Below the pieces are notes generated by a model. That model made no database searches. It saw nothing but the letters and a program-made list of their open reading frames with translations, and was not told where the DNA came from. Made by a program: the position numbers and the translations under genes. A stretch of 18,520 bases of DNA from an uncultured Clostridia bacterium (lineage in GTDB: Bacteria; Bacillota; Clostridia; UBA1381): positions 1 through 18,520 of the forward strand of contig CAKSGG010000064.1 of assembly GCA_934454215.1 (NCBI GenBank). Direction: 5' to 3'. Shown piece after piece: positions 8,848 to 16,828 of the stretch (position 1 is its first letter; every line of letters starts with the position of its first letter).

Positions 8848-11487
8848 TCAATTATTTTCCTCTGCCGGAATAACCGCAATATTTGAAAAATTCAAAAATC
8901 CGTGATTAACAGAGCCTACACCTATCATACCCCCGCTGAACGTTGTTTCTTTTATGTTATCAAAATATGTTAATTTTGCATTATTTTTAAATCCGTCAAC
9001 GGTGATACGGCCTTCCTTTGTACGTGTTACCTTAATATCAATCGGGTATCTGTCAAACGCAACGCCGTTTGATTTTCTTTCTTTAACATAACTTCTTATT
9101 GTACTTGTAATACCGTTATACACTTTACCCATTGTTATCTTTCCGCCGCCCATGATGCTGATATAATAATAATTTTTGCTGTCCGTATAATCAAAAATTA
9201 TTTTTCCGCCGTTACCGTCTCCCAAAAGCGGGATACTGTTATCTATCCGCACATAGAATGTATAGCCGTCATCGAAGCGAATTGATTTATTGAATATCAT
9301 TGATGATTTCTGAAAATTCGCAAAGCCGAAATTAATTCTTTTTGATTTTTCATCAAATGAAACGTCAGTTTTGATGTTTACAGCCTCCCAGTCATCGGCA
9401 TTGTATTTTTCGGTATATCCGCTGTTTGTAAATATTGCTTTAATATTCGTATTATCGGTTACAACATACTCCGCAGTGTTTGAAATCCCCTCAATACTGC
9501 CCTCCCAGCCGATAAATGTATATCCGTCGTCGGGAACGGCTCTTAATTTCACAAGCGTATTTTTACCGTATTCCTTTTCGGGCTCTCCGTAATTCTTACC
9601 GTCAATACAGCATTCAACCTTTCCGCCGCCCTCAGCGGTAACTGTAAACGAATATGTTTCTTTCTTTTTGAATTTTGCGCCCACGTTATAATCTTTATCC
9701 ATTTTAACCTGAACTGCCTGCTCCGTTATTCCTTCAAAATCATCAGTCCAGCAATCAAATTCATATCCGGGTTTCGGAATTGCCGCAATAGACGTTTCCG
9801 CCCCCTCTTTAACCTGGGTTGTATTTTCATTTTTTCTGCCTATATAATCCGCCGCAACTATAACGCTGCCCATATCTTTATCACATTCCTCAACATTCAC
9901 ATTGTAGTATATAAATGAATGCTGACCCTTGTCGTTAAAATAATTATAATAAATTTCAGCGTCACGTCCCGTTATTTTTCCGTCGCAGTTTACATCACAG
10001 GCTTTATTTGTGTCATTCACAGGCTTATCCATATTTTCTTTTACAAGCTTTTCATCATTTCTGTCTATTACTCCGTCGCCGTTTATATCAAGCTTTGCAT
10101 ATTTTACATTGGGTATCGTGGCATACAGTTTAGGCGCTTCCTCCAAGCCGAAAAACTCATCATTGTTAAAAAACGCTTCAAATTCGGCAGTAACGCTGTC
10201 AATACCCTGAGTCCCGTTTTTATACGGAACATTGTATCTTGAATCACTTGAATTTCTCCAATCCGACGGGCTTGTGCTTGTATATATCAAAACTCCGTGC
10301 TGAGCGCTGTTGCTGCATTTATCAAGATTATAAAAGCCGTAATCCTGTATGCACTTTAAAAGCTTATAGCACGGCACGCTCAATTTTCCCTTATCAAGCA
10401 GACTTTTTAAATCTATTTCAGGGTCAAGCCTTACCACGCCTCCCTCAACAAGCGCACCCACATTTCCATCAGATGCGTCGGGCGCACCTGCGTCACTGAT
10501 TGTTGCGGGATATATTCTGCCCGAAAACAGCGGATTAACCGCTCCTGCTATCGCATGAGGTATTTCCTCATCGGGGTTTTGCAAATCCCACGGCTTTACG
10601 GTAAAGCCAAGTGCCGGAACCTGTACCGCATACACTCCCGCTCTGCCGTCAGCTCCTATTCCGTCAAGTCTGAAAATATTTGAAGCGCATCTGCATCTCA
10701 AGTCATAATCGGGAAGAGTTCCGCCGAATCCGTAAGGAACCCATGTATTCGCCGCCCATGACTGCCATGTATGAATCCCCATTTTTATTTCGTCATCTAT
10801 AAAAATAGCGTGCTGGTCGGAAGATGTGTTTGTATTCAGATAATCGGCAAAATCATCAGGCGCTCTGAAACTGTATAATTTTCTTATCTGAGAATCAGCA
10901 CTCTCTTTATCGGCAAACGTTTTCTTTGAATCCGTGCTTTTGCCGACTATAACAGGTATTCCCGTGCCGTTTCCGCCCTGCTTTTTTGCAGAACCTATCG
11001 TTCCGAACATAAAATTCCCCCACGAAAATACCTCTCTCGGCAATTCCACTTTTGGGAAATCCATCGGAATTTTATTGTTCCAGCACGCATCAATTGAAAA
11101 GCATTGCTCATAATTACCCTCAAGCGGCTTTGGAGTTTTTGTTGACCATGTGCCGGGCTTATCCGCCTCAAAGCGTGATGTATCTCCGATGTTATTCACA
11201 CCCCACGATATATCAAAACCCGCTTTTCTGTACATATCTATTACTGCCATTCTTGTCTGTTTCTGTAACGGCGTAAGCTCATACTTTGTCGGCGCTGTTT
11301 CATTATATATCTGCTCCGTTGTTTTTTGCGCCGCCGTTATCATAGGATAGTACGGCTCATATTCATCGCTGAACCTTGAATTTGACGCATCAACGTCAAA
11401 TTCAAAACCCTCCGCAAAAGTGTACGGAGATGTCAGCGCCGCTGCGGCGGCAGCCGCTATACACAATTTTATAATATTATTTTTCAC
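8848..11487 (-). CDS. Secreted multidomain protein with internal type I dockerin
   Basis: An 879-aa secreted protein starting at a GTG (11487-11485), 11 nt inside the end of the solute-binding gene; GAGG lies 9 nt upstream. Order: signal peptide (1-25, cut near TFA-EG); an unassigned N-terminal region (about 40-440); a dockerin (463-518) with two calcium loops; two InlB B-repeat-like segments (about 524-608 and 611-688), each ending in a Gly-Tyr-x-Phe-x-x-Trp pattern followed by strands; and a LamG-like module (690-875) with the core FDYTDSKNY at 765-773. Residues 224-412 (ASNIFRLDG, EIPHAIAGA, IYPATISDAG, VVRLDP, IQDYGFYNLD) recall a widespread secreted family in actinobacteria and other bacteria that is usually called hypothetical. 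This match comes from memory of its motifs. The protein may dock to a cohesin encoded elsewhere. An enzymatic role for the N-terminal region is possible but unproven. Confidence 0.92.
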   Translation of the reverse strand: MKNNIIKLCIAAAAAAALTSPYTFAEGFEFDVDASNSRFSDEYEPYYPMITAAQKTTEQIYNETAPTKYELTPLQKQTRMAVIDMYRKAGFDISWGVNNIGDTSRFEADKPGTWSTKTPKPLEGNYEQCFSIDACWNNKIPMDFPKVELPREVFSWGNFMFGTIGSAKKQGGNGTGIPVIVGKSTDSKKTFADKESADSQIRKLYSFRAPDDFADYLNTNTSSDQHAIFIDDEIKMGIHTWQSWAANTWVPYGFGGTLPDYDLRCRCASNIFRLDGIGADGRAGVYAVQVPALGFTVKPWDLQNPDEEIPHAIAGAVNPLFSGRIYPATISDAGAPDASDGNVGALVEGGVVRLDPEIDLKSLLDKGKLSVPCYKLLKCIQDYGFYNLDKCSNSAQHGVLIYTSTSPSDWRNSSDSRYNVPYKNGTQGIDSVTAEFEAFFNNDEFFGLEEAPKLYATIPNVKYAKLDINGDGVIDRNDEKLVKENMDKPVNDTNKACDVNCDGKITGRDAEIYYNYFNDKGQHSFIYYNVNVEECDKDMGSVIVAADYIGRKNENTTQVKEGAETSIAAIPKPGYEFDCWTDDFEGITEQAVQVKMDKDYNVGAKFKKKETYSFTVTAEGGGKVECCIDGKNYGEPEKEYGKNTLVKLRAVPDDGYTFIGWEGSIEGISNTAEYVVTDNTNIKAIFTNSGYTEKYNADDWEAVNIKTDVSFDEKSKRINFGFANFQKSSMIFNKSIRFDDGYTFYVRIDNSIPLLGDGNGGKIIFDYTDSKNYYYISIMGGGKITMGKVYNGITSTIRSYVKERKSNGVAFDRYPIDIKVTRTKEGRITVDGFKNNAKLTYFDNIKETTFSGGMIGVGSVNHGFLNFSNIAVIPAEENN
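9934..10101 (-). other. Type I dockerin domain
   Basis: Codes for residues 463-518 of the 879-aa protein. Two EF-hand-like calcium loops are visible. The first has D467, N469, D471, G472 and D478; the second has D498, N500, D502, G503 and D509, in both cases with Asp at loop positions 1, 5 and 12. The 31-residue spacing of the loops is longer than the usual 22-24 because of a short insert (DKPVNDTNKA). Dockerins bind cohesins; none is recognisable in this window. Confidence 0.88.
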
Positions 11488-13051
11488 TTTCCGTTTCCTC
11501 TGCTATCTTTTTGAATATCTCCAAACATTCCTTACCCTTATATTCATTCATGTACTGCTCCTTAAATTTCTCCCACTCCTTGTCGAAATCAAAGGATTTG
11601 CTTGTAATTGCCTGCGAATAAAACTTATCCGTAAGCTCAATGGCTGCATTTGCCGTAAATTTCAAGTCATCATTTATATATGACGAATATTTATAAGGCT
11701 CAATCCATTGTGACATAAACTTTATGTATTCCATATAATTTTCATCAACAGGCTCTTTTTTGACTACCTCAAAAAGCTTGATATTTGCAACCGCCTCCGA
11801 AACCGTACCGTATTTCGGGTCTAATGCTCCTTTGTACGGAGATACCCAGCCCCATTCAAAATTAGAGTTCTGACCTATACCAAAATCTGCGTCCATGTTT
11901 TCTTTATGCGCCGTATAGTCAATTTTTCCGTCTTTCATTTCATAATGTCTGCCCTCTATTCCGTAACAGCATAGCTTTCTTGCCTCTTCGCTGTGCATCC
12001 ATTCAATAAATTTCAGAGTATTATAAATATCCTTTTCCTCGCTTATGCTTGACGGAATTACTCCGAATAGCCAATAAGGCGCTTCGCCGCCGTATGATTT
12101 TATTCCCGTCGGGCCCTCGGGCGCCGGAAGCCATTCCGAAACCGTTCCCTTGTTTTGATACAGTTCCTCGTCTGTTCCGCCTGCACCGAAAATCATACCT
12201 GCTTTACCGCTTACAAAATTGTTGTGCGAGTCTGTACCCGTAGTACTCAATATCTGCCAGTCCTCATTTACCAGTCCTTCCTGATAAAGATTTCTTACAT
12301 ATTTCAAAGCCTCTTTATTCATGTCCGAAATATCGTACGGCAAAAATTCTCCGTCCTTTTCATAATATTTCGGATATCCTCCCGAATACAATCTGCCTCC
12401 GTAAGCATAGAAAACCCATGAAAAATCCGATAAGCTGCCTGCCGAATATGGAACGGCGCTGTCCTCTTTTGATGCTACACTCTTAAATTTCCTTAAAATC
12501 TCAGTAATCTCGTCAAGCGTCTGCGGTGTTTCCGCACCGATTTCTTCAAGCCATGCCTTGTTCATTCTCAGCGCCGAATTGGTAACATAATTCACTTCGG
12601 GAATTGCGTAAATTTCACCGTTTGAACCTTTGAAACCTTTAAATATGGGGTCGTTTACTATCATATTCAATACGGGCAATTCGTCCTTATATTTTTCTAT
12701 ATACGGCTGTAAATTATTTACAACGCCCTCTTCTCCCCATTGCTTAAACGGCTGTGCAGTATCAATATTTACCCAATTAACCTTCTCTCCCGTTGTAACA
12801 ATAAGCGCCGAACGCTGTACGCCCTCGCTTGAGCCTGCGCTCGAAAGCGGATTGAATTTCACACCTGCAAGCTTACCGATTTCATCAGCTATACACTGTG
12901 CATTGCCTAATTTAAAATACGGCATATACGTAGTTATTTCGGGAAGCTCATCCGTATTTTTTGAATCCCCGTTACCTGTTCCGCAGCCCGACAGCATACC
13001 TGCCGAAAGTCCTGCCGCCAATACCAAAGCCACTGCCTTTTTCTTCATCAT
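11477..13051 (-). CDS. Carbohydrate ABC transporter solute-binding lipoprotein (LplA-like)
   Basis: A 524-aa extracellular lipoprotein that should capture an oligosaccharide for the two permeases encoded just upstream. The ATG at 13051-13049 is followed directly by a second ATG; AGGAGG lies 8 nt upstream. Residues 1-22 form a lipoprotein signal with lipobox LSGC and acylated Cys23, followed by a short Gly/Ser/Asn/Asp tether. The mature protein has features of the long CUT1 binding proteins of the LplA/YtcQ type: GEIYAIPEVNYV (about 145-156), a hinge-like middle, and WLFGVIPSS with a FIEWMHSEEARKL helix in the second lobe. Length is normal for the family. It follows the lplC-like gene after 35 nt and its last 11 nt overlap the dockerin gene, linking import and surface proteins in one transcript. 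The substrate cannot be read from the sequence. Confidence 0.93.
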   Translation of the reverse strand: MMKKKAVALVLAAGLSAGMLSGCGTGNGDSKNTDELPEITTYMPYFKLGNAQCIADEIGKLAGVKFNPLSSAGSSEGVQRSALIVTTGEKVNWVNIDTAQPFKQWGEEGVVNNLQPYIEKYKDELPVLNMIVNDPIFKGFKGSNGEIYAIPEVNYVTNSALRMNKAWLEEIGAETPQTLDEITEILRKFKSVASKEDSAVPYSAGSLSDFSWVFYAYGGRLYSGGYPKYYEKDGEFLPYDISDMNKEALKYVRNLYQEGLVNEDWQILSTTGTDSHNNFVSGKAGMIFGAGGTDEELYQNKGTVSEWLPAPEGPTGIKSYGGEAPYWLFGVIPSSISEEKDIYNTLKFIEWMHSEEARKLCCYGIEGRHYEMKDGKIDYTAHKENMDADFGIGQNSNFEWGWVSPYKGALDPKYGTVSEAVANIKLFEVVKKEPVDENYMEYIKFMSQWIEPYKYSSYINDDLKFTANAAIELTDKFYSQAITSKSFDFDKEWEKFKEQYMNEYKGKECLEIFKKIAEETESEK

Positions 13052-13086
13052 AATAAAATCCTCCTCATAAAAAATTTATATTTTAA

Positions 13087-13950
13087 TCAGCCCTTTACAG
13101 CGCCAATCATAATTCCACCCACAAAATATTTCTGAAGCCACGGATATATAATAAGTATCGGAACAATCGAAACTATTACCGTAGCCATATTCATACCTTC
13201 TTTAAATACTTCGCTCCTCGTCGTTGCATTTGCACTTGCAATCGGGTTTGCCGCCTGTGTCAGCAGCGAACGTATAACGAGCGGAAGCGTAAATTTACTC
13301 TCATCGGATATATAAAGCAAAGCTTTCATATAGTCGTTCCAGTAGCCTACCGCATAAAATAATGTCAGCGTTGCAAGTATCGGCATTGAAAGCGGTATTA
13401 TTATTTTATAAAAAATCTGAACCTCTGTCGCACCGTCAATCTTTGCCGATTCTTCAAGCTCATTCGGCAGGGACAAAAAATAATTTCTTGCCAAAATCAC
13501 GTTAAATGTAGATATTGCTCCGGGTAAAATCAGCGCCCAGACAGTGTTTTTTAAATTAAGCGTATTAACAAGCAGATACATCGGAACCATTCCGCCGCTG
13601 AAATACATTGTAAATATTGCAAGCTTATATAATTTCTTCATTCCGGGCAATTCGCTTTTTGAAAAAACATATCCTCCCATGGCGGTTAAAAGCATGGATA
13701 CCGCCGTTCCGAGAACCGTTGTTTTTATGGATATTGCAAACGCTCTGAAAACTGTCTTTTCCTGTATGATTCTCTGATAGCTCTGCAATGTAAATGAATT
13801 TGGTATCAAATGATATGTACTTTCATAATAGCCCTTTGATGTGGAAAACGATATTACAAGCACATACCACAGCGGATAAAAGCAAATCACCGTCAAAAGC
13901 AATATGAATATCACATTCACCGCATCAAACCATGTATTTTTTTCTTTCAT
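13087..13950 (-). CDS. Carbohydrate ABC transporter permease (LplC/YtcP-like, CUT1)
   Basis: A 287-aa inner-membrane permease, one half of the transmembrane channel of a CUT1 sugar importer. About six hydrophobic helices are visible, beginning with residues 10-34. The conserved EAA loop is at about 166-190 (EESAKIDGATEVQIF, then IIIPLSMP), which contacts the ATPase. The C-terminus GGIMIGAVKG is characteristic of the LplC/YtcP branch. The ATG at 13950-13948 has GGGAGG upstream; the gene begins 13 nt after the lplB-like gene. No ATPase gene is present, which is usual for this branch because a shared MsmX-type ATPase normally serves several importers. Confidence 0.95.
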   Translation of the reverse strand: MKEKNTWFDAVNVIFILLLTVICFYPLWYVLVISFSTSKGYYESTYHLIPNSFTLQSYQRIIQEKTVFRAFAISIKTTVLGTAVSMLLTAMGGYVFSKSELPGMKKLYKLAIFTMYFSGGMVPMYLLVNTLNLKNTVWALILPGAISTFNVILARNYFLSLPNELEESAKIDGATEVQIFYKIIIPLSMPILATLTLFYAVGYWNDYMKALLYISDESKFTLPLVIRSLLTQAANPIASANATTRSEVFKEGMNMATVIVSIVPILIIYPWLQKYFVGGIMIGAVKG

Positions 13951-13963
13951 TCCAATTCCTCCC

Positions 13964-14911
13964 TTACCATAAAGTTTCGCCCGTAATCCGCTTGCTTGCG
14001 CCGTTTGCCATCCAAAGCATTAATATACTTACTACCGCCTTGACAAGTCCCATCGCCGTTGCAAGTCCGAATTTTCCGCTTGTAAGACCTATTCGGTATA
14101 AATATGTCTCTATAATATCGGCAACGTTATATACCGACGAATTGTAAAGTATGTATACTTGGTCAAAATCTCCGTTAATCATATAGCTTATCTGTATCAA
14201 AAGCATAGTCATTATGGTTGGCATAAGACAAGGCAGTGTTATTGAAAATACACGTCTTAACCTTGACGCTCCGTCAATTGATGCCGCCTCATACAATTCC
14301 GACGGTATTCCCGCAATTGCGGATAAATAAATTATCGTACTCCAGCCCATTTCCTTTACAAGGCTTGATATAACAAGAATCCACCTGAACGCCCCCTCCG
14401 ATGTAAGCAGGCTTACCTTTTCGCCGCCGTTGAATTTAGCCATTACATTCGGAATAACTCCGCCGTTCGTCGAAAGCAATTGTACCATAATTGCACCGAT
14501 TATAACCCACGAAAAGAAATGCGGTAAGTACATAACTGTCTGCGTCAGCTTTTTAAACCTTTTTAATTTCAGTTCATTCAAAAGCATAACAAGAAATATT
14601 ACGAACGGGAATGATACCGACAGTTTCATAGCGCTTATAATCAGCGTATTTTTTATTGCCCTGTAAAACAGAGGGTCGCTCATTATCTGCCCGAAATATT
14701 CAAGTCCGACCCATTTTCCGCCGAACATATATTTTATAACGCCCCCCGGTTCAAACGTTTTAAAAGCCAGCGTTAATCCGTACATCGGAATATATGCGAA
14801 AATTAAATACCACAGAATTACAGGTACCGTCATCAGGTAAATATACCTGTTACGGTAAATAATTTCCCAATTTCCTGTTTTTTTCTTCTTTGCCGTTTTG
14901 ATTTGTCTCAT
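13964..14911 (-). CDS. Carbohydrate ABC transporter permease (LplB-like, CUT1)
   Basis: A 315-aa inner-membrane permease and first gene of the minus-strand operon. After a basic N-terminus (KTAKKKK), hydrophobic helices begin at about residue 24. The YIPMYGLTLAF motif at 40-50 is typical of LplB proteins. The EAA loop is at about 208-230 (EAASIDGASRLRRVFSITLP). The C-terminus ends in a short positively charged tail. Start ATG at 14911-14909; the best Shine-Dalgarno match (GGGAGGAAAGG) ends about 11 nt upstream, slightly far but acceptable. It probably pairs with the next gene to form the channel. The two-component regulator often found beside such transporters (YesMN type) is not in the window. 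Confidence 0.95.
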   Translation of the reverse strand: MRQIKTAKKKKTGNWEIIYRNRYIYLMTVPVILWYLIFAYIPMYGLTLAFKTFEPGGVIKYMFGGKWVGLEYFGQIMSDPLFYRAIKNTLIISAMKLSVSFPFVIFLVMLLNELKLKRFKKLTQTVMYLPHFFSWVIIGAIMVQLLSTNGGVIPNVMAKFNGGEKVSLLTSEGAFRWILVISSLVKEMGWSTIIYLSAIAGIPSELYEAASIDGASRLRRVFSITLPCLMPTIMTMLLIQISYMINGDFDQVYILYNSSVYNVADIIETYLYRIGLTSGKFGLATAMGLVKAVVSILMLWMANGASKRITGETLW

Positions 14912-14954
14912 AATTGTCTCTGCCTTTCCTCCCGTATCTTATTTTACATTCGTA

Positions 14955-14983
14955 ATTATACCAAAATTCAGTATTCAAGACAA
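14955..14983 (-). promoter_or_regulatory. Promoter of the transporter/surface-protein operon
   Basis: Reading the minus strand, TTGTCT (14978-14983) and TATAAT (14955-14960) are separated by 17 nt, and a TG pair just before the -10 box makes it an extended -10. The start of transcription should lie near 14948, about 37 nt before the lplB-like ATG. It is the only strong promoter seen for the minus-strand cluster. Confidence 0.8.
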
Positions 14984-14990
14984 TGTGGTA

Positions 14991-15018
14991 TTTTGTACAT
15001 TTAGTCCAAGTTTTGTAC
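14991..15018 (-). promoter_or_regulatory. Two GTACAAAA direct repeats, candidate activator site
   Basis: On the minus strand the octamer GTACAAAA occurs exactly at 15011-15018 and 14991-14998, 20 bp apart start to start, i.e. two helical turns. The proximal copy ends 7 bp before the -35 box; relative to the predicted start they are centred near -47 and -67. Such spaced direct repeats beside a promoter fit an AraC/YesN-type activator, whose gene would be elsewhere. They could also serve the divergent GH31 promoter from further away. This is inference from position and exact repetition. Confidence 0.5.
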
Positions 15019-15020
15019 CG

Positions 15021-15052
15021 CAGTAAAAAATCGCCGTTTTAATTTTTTTCTG
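15021..15052. promoter_or_regulatory. Imperfect AT-rich inverted repeat upstream of the GH31 promoter
   Basis: Arms CAGTAAAAAAT (15021-15031) and ATTTTTTTCTG (15042-15052) pair over 11 positions with one mismatch, around a 10-nt spacer. The element ends 9 bp before the GH31 -35 box. It may be a repressor operator, or simply an A/T-tract UP element that strengthens the promoter. Confidence 0.35.
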
Positions 15053-15061
15053 TTATAGCGG

Positions 15062-15090
15062 TTGACTGAATTTCAAAAATGTGTTATAAT
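15062..15090 (+). promoter_or_regulatory. Promoter of GH31-smpB
   Basis: TTGACT (15062-15067) and TATAAT (15085-15090) are 17 nt apart, with TG at 15082-15083 giving an extended -10 element. It is a near-consensus vegetative promoter. Transcription should begin near 15097, leaving a leader of about 28 nt before the GH31 start, with AAAGGA at 15109-15114 as ribosome binding site. Confidence 0.85.
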
Positions 15091-15124
15091 TTTTACAATA
15101 CTTTTTGGAAAGGAATAGTCATTT

Positions 15125-16828
15125 ATGAAAAAGCTTACATTCGGAACACCCGAAAAAATTGTTCCGTCAATTTACTGTAAAAATTTTAATTATACCGAAA
15201 CGCCGATAAAATATGACGAAAGTAAAATTTCGTTTAAAACAACCTCAAGAGGCTGTCTTTTGGAGCTTCCTCTGGAATTTGGCGAAGAGGTATACGGATT
15301 CGGCCTGCAATTAAAGGGATTTAATCACAAGGGGCATAATCTTCAGCTTAGGGTAAACTCCGACCCCGTTGCATACACAGGCGACAGCCACGCTCCCGTT
15401 CCGTTTTTTGTTACGACAAACGGTTACGGAATTTATATTGATACCGCAAGATATATTGAGGTAAGCTGCGGCTACGGAAAAAACAAGCACAGAGAGCCTG
15501 TCGAAAACAATACGATTATTGCTACGGCAGAGGATTTATATAAAAAATGCGGTTTAAAGGAAACTACCGTTATGGCAATAGAAATCCCCGTTGCAAAGGG
15601 AGTTGACATTTATATTTTTGAGGGCAATACAATCACCGATATAGTATCTCAGTACAATATGCTTTCGGGCGGCGGCTGCGATGTTCCCGAATGGGGGCTC
15701 GGCGTTTTGTACCGCTGCTATGCAAAATACACAGGAAACGAAATTATCAAAACCGCAGAATATTTCAGAGATAATGACATTCCGTGCGATATAATCGGTC
15801 TTGAACCCGGCTGGCAGTCAAGCAGTTATTCATGCTCGTATCTTTGGGATAAGGAGCGTTTCCCCAACTATAAAGAGGTTACAGGCAAGCTAACGGAAAT
15901 GGGCTATCATATTAACCTTTGGGAACACGCCTTTGTTAATTCCACTTCGCCGATTTATGACAGCTTGCATGACTACAGCGGAGATTTTGAGGTATGGCAG
16001 GGTATTATTCCCGATTTCGGCACTGAAAAAGCACAGGAAATATTTGCAAAGCACCACAGAGATTACCTTGTTTCACTCGGCATAGACGGCTTTAAGCTGG
16101 ACGAATGTGACAGCAGTGATTATGTAAGCGACTGGAGCTTTCCGAATTGTACCGAATTTCCGTCGGGTATGGACGGTGAACAGTATCACAGTATGTTCGG
16201 CGTATTGTATATGCAGACTATTATGAAGGCTCTCGGCGATAAGCCCACACTTTCGGAGGTACGTAATGCGGGAGCACTTTCGGCAAGCTATCCGTTTGTG
16301 CTTTACAGCGATTTGTATGACCACAAGGACTTTGTAACAGGTACGGTAAATTCAGGCTTTTCGGGTATTTTATGGACTCCCGAGCTTAGAGACGCTCACA
16401 GCAAGGAAGAATTACTGCGCAGATTGCAGACGACCGTTTTCTCTGTTCAGTGTCTTATAAACGCATGGTATTGCCCCGACGCTCCGTGGCTTGAATTTGA
16501 CTGCGAAGATGAAGTAAGAGAGCTTTTAAAGGTTCGTAAATCGCTTGTGCCTATGCTAAAAGAAGCGTTCGGCGAATACAAAAACATCGGTAAGCCGCCT
16601 GTGCGTGCGCTTGTCATGGACTATACGGACGACAAAGAAACATATAATATTGACGATGAGTATATGTTCTGTAAAAATCTTCTCGTTGCGCCTATACTTG
16701 TCGGACAAAAAGGCAGAAAAGTGTATCTTCCCGACGGAAATTGGGTAGATTATTGGACAAAGAAGCCTGTAAATAACGGCTGGTTTGAAGTTGAAACAGA
16801 TAATATACCTGTTTTTGAAAGAGTATAA
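15125..16828 (+). CDS. Glycoside hydrolase family 31 (alpha-glycosidase), cytoplasmic
   Basis: A 567-aa retaining alpha-glycosidase of family GH31 with no signal peptide, so it should act on imported oligosaccharide inside the cell. An N-terminal beta-sandwich (about 1-180, with EEVYGFGLQLKGFNHKG at 54-70) precedes the catalytic barrel (about 188-480). The nucleophile is predicted as D326 in DGFKLDECD, from the GH31 consensus. The likely acid/base is D396 in YSDLYDH, placed by mental alignment with YicI. Other family marks are GLEPGW (225-230), INLWEHAF (263-270) and SGFSGILWTPELRD (410-423). The family includes alpha-glucosidases, alpha-xylosidases and others; this sequence alone does not tell which. 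The protein ends at NIPVFERV, just where many GH31 enzymes continue into a distal beta-domain, so it is short. Divergent from the transporter operon, sharing the 213-bp control region. Confidence 0.93.
   Translation: MKKLTFGTPEKIVPSIYCKNFNYTETPIKYDESKISFKTTSRGCLLELPLEFGEEVYGFGLQLKGFNHKGHNLQLRVNSDPVAYTGDSHAPVPFFVTTNGYGIYIDTARYIEVSCGYGKNKHREPVENNTIIATAEDLYKKCGLKETTVMAIEIPVAKGVDIYIFEGNTITDIVSQYNMLSGGGCDVPEWGLGVLYRCYAKYTGNEIIKTAEYFRDNDIPCDIIGLEPGWQSSSYSCSYLWDKERFPNYKEVTGKLTEMGYHINLWEHAFVNSTSPIYDSLHDYSGDFEVWQGIIPDFGTEKAQEIFAKHHRDYLVSLGIDGFKLDECDSSDYVSDWSFPNCTEFPSGMDGEQYHSMFGVLYMQTIMKALGDKPTLSEVRNAGALSASYPFVLYSDLYDHKDFVTGTVNSGFSGILWTPELRDAHSKEELLRRLQTTVFSVQCLINAWYCPDAPWLEFDCEDEVRELLKVRKSLVPMLKEAFGEYKNIGKPPVRALVMDYTDDKETYNIDDEYMFCKNLLVAPILVGQKGRKVYLPDGNWVDYWTKKPVNNGWFEVETDNIPVFERV

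Noticed and set aside
8835..8879. N-terminal extension of the 1648-aa protein to an ATG at 8879
   Set aside because: It overlaps the end of the dockerin gene, while the ATG at 8834 has GGGAGG at ideal spacing and begins a textbook signal peptide.
4429..13070. Many plus-strand open frames of 60-150 codons within the minus-strand genes
   Set aside because: They are antisense to well-supported genes, show odd Phe/Ile/Tyr-rich or Arg-rich composition, and lack ribosome binding sites or recognisable families.
16650..16677. Promoter-like TTGACG with TAAAAA 16 nt downstream, inside GH31, as a possible smpB promoter
   Set aside because: The -10 match is poor and the TTGACG falls on ordinary Ile-Asp-Asp codons; it is not strong enough to call.
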